Assembly (NCBI GenBank): GCA_003255025.1
Contig: QANY01002366.1
Span: 1,712,130-1,776,129, forward strand
DNA: 64,000 nucleotides
Direction of reading: 5' to 3'
Origin: Datisca glomerata
Lineage: Eukaryota > Streptophyta > Magnoliopsida > Cucurbitales > Datiscaceae
This document shows positions 60,119 through 64,000 of the stretch, in pieces. The position numbers were made by a program, and so were the translations under genes. The notes under the pieces were generated by a model, which was given only the letters and a program-made list of their open reading frames with translations, searched no databases and was not told where the DNA came from. Every line of letters begins with the position of its first letter. Position 1 is the stretch's first letter.

Positions 60119-60735
60119 ATGTCCTTAGATAAGGAGACTCAACAGCAAATTTTAAACTGTCTCTCTAATGATGATAGTACTTCTGAATCTAGTCCTGAGA
60201 ATGATTTAGTTGAAATTTATTCTGACTCATCCTCTGATAATCCAGAACCTTGTTATAATCCAGAACCTTGTTGTTCTTCCAAAACCTACAATATGATTAC
60301 CGAAGCTAATTATTGGAAAGCCATTTTTGAGATGAATGGTCTTGATATTGGACAGTCTAATATTAATGTTTTAATAGATACTCAAAAGTCTATGCTTGAA
60401 GCAACTGTAAGAGTCAAATTACTGAAGAGATTCTTCTTACAAAAAATTATAGTATGAGGGAAGTTATGAAGTGTATACAGAAGACTCCTACTATTGAAAA
60501 CTAGTAACCATTCCAGATTTAAAAATGGAAGTTAATATTTTAAATAATGAAATAAAATAGTTACAAACAGCTAATCAGATAATTTTCCAAGATCTTAATA
60601 ATATTAAACAACAATTATCTTCTAAAGGTAAAAATCTTGAAGAAAAACCTGAATCTTCTTCTACCCAACCTGAAGATAATCAATATTTATTTTTAATGAA
60701 TAAAGTTACTTTTCAGAAGTGGTATATCATAATTA
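60119..60735 (+). pseudogene. Acidic spacer between coat and protease
   Basis: An open frame of 112 residues (60119-60457) is rich in Ser, Asp and Glu (NDDSTSESSPENDLVEIYSD) with a short PEPC repeat. Then a stretch with coiled-coil composition (about 60520-60650) with stops. No catalytic motif is present. Probably a linker of the polyprotein. Confidence 0.55.
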
Positions 60736-61026
60736 CTTTAACCAGATTTTATTATCAAAGATTCCATTGCCCTTGTTGACAGTGGTGCCGATATGAACTA
60801 TATCCATGAAGGATTAATTCCAACTAAATACTTTCAGAAAATTACCCAACCACTAACTATTGCTAGTGGTAATTCTATGAGTATTCAGTATAAACTAACT
60901 GAAGTTCTTATCCGTAATCAAGTTCTTTGGCTACCTAAACCATTTGTTTTAATAAAAAAAACACGACTCAGAGTATTACTTTGGCACACATTTTTTATGT
61001 TTAATAATGCATATTACTGCAATTGA
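60736..61026 (+). pseudogene. Pararetrovirus aspartic protease remnant
   Basis: The catalytic motif reads IALVDSGADMNYIHEGLIP around 60766-60825, the retropepsin DSGA box being intact. The segment ends near 61026 after a likely frame change. In the family this protease processes the viral polyprotein. Confidence 0.75.
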
Positions 61027-61330
61027 TACTTCAGGTATACATTCTAATATTAATAACAGACAAATCATATTTGAGTTTATAACTGAACCTTATACTAAAT
61101 AGTTAGATCGGATTAAAGATCTAGTCCACTACAAAGAAAACCAGATAAATTTTATTCAAAAAGAAATTCAGTTCCTTACTACTAAGCAAAGGATTCAACA
61201 GCCTACCATACAGAATAAAATTAAAATAATTTTAAACGATTATCAAACTGAGATTTGTAATGATATTCCGAATGCTTTTTGGAATAGAAAAAAGTATATC
61301 ATATCTCTTCCTTATAATCAGGAGTTTAAT
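61027..61330 (+). pseudogene. Linker between protease and RT
   Basis: Fragments such as GIHSNINNRQIIFEF and SLPYNQEFNERNI are in shifting frames; no domain motif. Confidence 0.5.
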
Positions 61331-62140
61331 GAAAGAAATATTTCCACTAAGTCTAGGCCCAGCCAGATGAAAAATGAATATTTAAAGATTTGTAAAACAG
61401 AAATAGAATCTCTTTTACAGAAGAAATTAATCAGACCTAGTCACTACCCTTGGAGTTGTACCGCTTTTTATGTCAATAAATATATAGACATAGAAAGAGG
61501 AGCACCTAGATTGGTGATAAACTATGAAACTCCATTGATGCCTCATAGTGGATAAGATATCTGATCCCGAGTAGAAATGATCTTTTAGATAGACTACATG
61601 ATTCTGTAGTATTTTTTAAATTTGATCTCAAATTAGGATTTTGAAAAATCCAGATCAATGAACATGATAGATATAAAATAGCCTTTATAGTACCGTTTGG
61701 GCATTATGAATAGAAGGTCTTACCATTTAAAATTAAAAATGGTCCTTCCGAATTTCAACATATCATGAATGATATTTTTAATCCTTATCTTGAATATTTT
61801 TTATATTGATGATGTTTTAATCTTCTCATCTTCAAGTGATCAACATTTCAAACATTTGAATATATTTAAAAATGTCATTATCAGAAATGGTTTAGTTATT
61901 TCAGCTTCAAAAATGAAACTTTTCCAAACAGAAGTTAGATTACTTGGGCATAATATTTCTAATGGAATTATATTCCTATTAACAGAAGTATAAAATTTGC
62001 TTCTAAATTTCCTGACGAAATTAAAGATAAAACTTAATTTTAGAGATTTTTAGATAGTCTTGATTATATTAGAGACTATTATCCTCAATTATCCCAGGAT
62101 ACATCAATCATATTTACCAGACTTAAGAAGAATCATTTAT
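61331..62140 (+). pseudogene. Pararetrovirus reverse transcriptase remnant
   Basis: Motifs in order: HYPWSCTAFYVNK and ERGAPRLVINYE (about 61440-61535), KFDLKLGF (about 61617), NEHDRYKIAFIVPFGHYE (about 61655-61710), GPSEFQHIMNDIFNPYLEYF (61741-61800), and the polymerase box YIDD (61802-61813), both aspartates kept. Then SASKMKLFQTEVRLLGHNIS. Interruptions: stops at about 61553 and 61642, a frameshift just before the YIDD box, and others after 61993. Confidence 0.88.
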
Positions 62141-62650
62141 ATTGTTTACCTTGGTCATAAACACATACTTCTATAGTACACCAAATAAAAGAAAAAATCA
62201 AACACTTATATTGTTTATCTCTACCGAACCCTAACTGGAAAAAGATAGTTGAAATAGATGCTTCTAACCAAGGATATGGTGGGATACTTAAACAGTTTAA
62301 TCCCAACAGTAAAAAAGAAGAACTCCTAAGATTTACATCTGGAGTATGGAAAGGATCAACATTAAACTATCCAACTATTAAACAGGAATGTTTATCTATT
62401 GTTAAATGTGTTTTAAAATTTCAGGATGATCTTCTAAATCTGCATTTTTTAATTAGAGTTGATTGCTCTGCTGCTAATAGATATTCAATATGATGTAAAG
62501 AATCTTGCCTCTAAACAAATATTTACATCCTGGCAAAGTACATTATAATATTTGACTTTGATATAGAATATATCAAAGGTGAACAGAATTCTTTACTAGA
62601 TTTTTTAACTCGTGAATACTTGCAGGGTTCACGAGTAACAGAACCCGCGG
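62141..62650 (+). pseudogene. Pararetrovirus RNase H remnant
   Basis: The first catalytic Asp lies in VEIDASNQGYGGILKQ (62248-62295), followed by YPTIKQECLSIVKCV (Glu). After frame breaks (about 62460-62550) comes FDIEYIKGEQNSLLDFLTRE with the last Asp. It removes RNA from RNA-DNA hybrids in the family. Confidence 0.8.
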
Positions 62651-62879
62651 CTGAGGCCATAGAAGTCGATGAAGTGCCCATTATTCAACAAAAGTTTTGA
62701 GCCTTAACAGTAAACTAGAGGCTTCTTCTAGCCTAACCGCTAAAGATGTCCATCTGATACCCGAACAGTATATTATTAACAGTACTATAGAAGAGACTAT
62801 ACTCTTTATTGAAATAGCAGATGAGAAATGGACGCCAAATTCATGAGAAATTAAAAAGAGATATCTCACTACTCAACAA

Positions 62880-63675
62880 TATCCCACTCATTTTGACATT
62901 ATCGATACATCTATGAAGCAATCTTGCTTGAAACAAAAACTATGAAGTTTAAGCATACTCTCCATGATCCTAACAGAACTACTAGCCCTCTCACTTGTAG
63001 TAAGACTATTATACATTCTATTATGCCTATTCAACAATGGGCATCCATCTGCATACTACCAGGAGCTTCGACATCCGTAATCGAGAAACCAAATATAGTT
63101 ATTGGAATTATATTGATTCATTTACCTATTCTTTTTTATTTCCAAAATCCTGTACATAAACATACTTGGTTTATTAAATTTTTTCCTAAATTTCTTAAAA
63201 AAGAGCTCCCAAATTGGTTCCTCGTTTGGTGGGATAAATTTGGTATCACTTTTGAAACCTTACCTGAACAAGTACAAACAACATTCAAAGAATGGCAAGC
63301 TACCTATTCTCTTTTACTAGTCAATAAGGACATTCCAATGTCTAAATCAATAGTTCATTTTATTATCCGTTTCAGTATCTCTTGGATTGGGAAATGGGAT
63401 TTATAGTGTGACTACCAGAATAAGATCTCTCGACTAAAAAGAGTCTTTTTTTACCAAATGGTGGAATAATGGGATGAATCCCAATATAGCGGAACTTGTT
63501 GAAGCCATCAAAACTCATACTCAAGCTTGTTTTGATGTTATTCCTAAGGCTCTTCAACCTCCAACAAGAAATCCATTTATCATGGCCCAAACTGCATTAA
63601 AAAAGAAATTTCTTGAAATAACAGAAAATGAGTTAATTATAAAGGAAAAATTTCTCCAATCCTTAGCACCATAAG
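62880..63675 (+). pseudogene. Downstream ORF of the pararetrovirus, unknown function
   Basis: An unbroken 160-residue frame at 62924-63406, the longest in this region, rich in aromatic residues (HTWFIKFFPKFLKKELPNWF then WWDKFGITFETLPEQVQTTF). It is followed in another frame by 63474-63674 (MNPNIAELVEAIKTHTQACF). I do not recognise a domain. Its place after RNase H suggests an extra viral protein, or the C-terminal part of the polyprotein. Confidence 0.5.
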
Positions 63676-64000
63676 ATGCTTCAATGAAATTTGTGAGCAG
63701 CCATATAGGACTGATCAAGATGATAAGGAATTCAACATCTTAGCTGGCGAAAGTCAAGAGCCAGAACCTTCTAATCCTACCATTACAATTTTTTGGATTC
63801 TCTCACCAGCATGATCTTAGAGAAAATGGAACAAGACACGAAAGGAAAAGAAAAAGCCTGATTCTTGTCTCCCATTAGAAAAAAGAAAACAGTGTTGGCA
63901 TATACCGACAAATAACTTTTTGAAAAAGAATATGCCCATTATCTTCAACAGGAAACGCCACCATAAGTAGACATATATACTTTTAATAAAATATATTCCC
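63676..64000 (+). other. End of window within the pararetrovirus region
   Basis: Short frames such as MKFVSSHIGLIKMIRN and EFNILAGESQEPEPSNPTI without stable coding. No repeat of the primer site or of the LTR-like block is seen before the window ends. Confidence 0.4.

Larger units (their letters stand above)
57143..64000 (+). mobile_element. Endogenous pararetrovirus (Caulimoviridae), degenerate, right end open
   Basis: On the plus strand, the order is primer site, movement protein, a linker, coat/gag with a CCHC knuckle, aspartic protease, RT, RNase H, then a further ORF. This order, the movement protein, and the lack of an integrase identify an integrated Caulimoviridae-type genome. Features resemble petuvirus- or florendovirus-like endogenous elements; the genus cannot be settled by eye. 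Stops and frame changes occur in every domain, so it is a dead genomic relic. It begins at the tRNA-Met primer site and continues past the right edge of the window. Confidence 0.88.

Overview
This window looks like nuclear DNA of a flowering plant, most likely a eudicot. It is AT-rich and gene-poor, its genes carry GT-AG introns, and it is full of plant-type transposable elements: Ty1/copia, Ty3/gypsy, L1-type LINEs, PIF/Harbinger, a DUF1985 element and MITE-like elements. It ends in an integrated, broken Caulimoviridae-type pararetrovirus. I could not place the species.

Only one host gene appears intact: a 14-exon serine carboxypeptidase-like (SCPL) gene at 13857-16558 (+), encoding about 470 residues with the Ser-Asp-His triad visible. 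A second host-derived locus, an ACC synthase pseudogene at 53604-54825 (+), keeps the first four exons but has a lost splice acceptor, two in-frame stops, a frameshift and no lysine-bearing C-terminal half.

Layout:
- 1-6.1 kb: AT-rich flank, then a decayed copia element lacking the integrase core.
- 6.1-6.4 kb: a 40-bp repeat arranged as a large imperfect hairpin.
- 7.9-11.0 kb: two gypsy LTRs joined head to tail, a primer-binding site, then an antisense gypsy RNase H/integrase piece with a displaced duplicate.
- 11.5-12.9 kb: a PIF/Harbinger transposase relic and a TIR element.
- 13.8-16.6 kb: the SCPL gene.
- 17.2-18.8 kb: a LINE ORF1 (DUF4283 plus CCHC) split by a second copy of the TIR element.
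- 20.9-25.2 kb: DUF1985 relic, a gag-like repeat family copy (second copy at 49.5-51.3 kb) and a LINE 3' end.
- 26.7-27.4 kb: a long GA-rich low-complexity tract.
- 27.5-36.4 kb: an array of diverged duplicated blocks.
- 38.5-39.2 kb: an inverted relative of an LTR-like sequence at 28.9-29.8 kb.
- 45-52.6 kb: LINE fragments, a TRIM-like scrap and a 47-bp minisatellite.
- 53.6-54.8 kb: the ACC synthase pseudogene.
- 56.0-64.0 kb: LINE RT scrap, an LTR-like block, a tRNA-Met primer site and the pararetrovirus (movement, coat, protease, RT, RNase H and a downstream ORF), running off the right end.

I see no operon-like or cooperating gene system and no convincing new biological system. The observations most worth checking are the LTR-like block abutting the viral primer site, the downstream ORF of the pararetrovirus, the hairpin repeat, the tandem gypsy LTRs, and a possible exon shared by two blocks of the 27-36 kb array.
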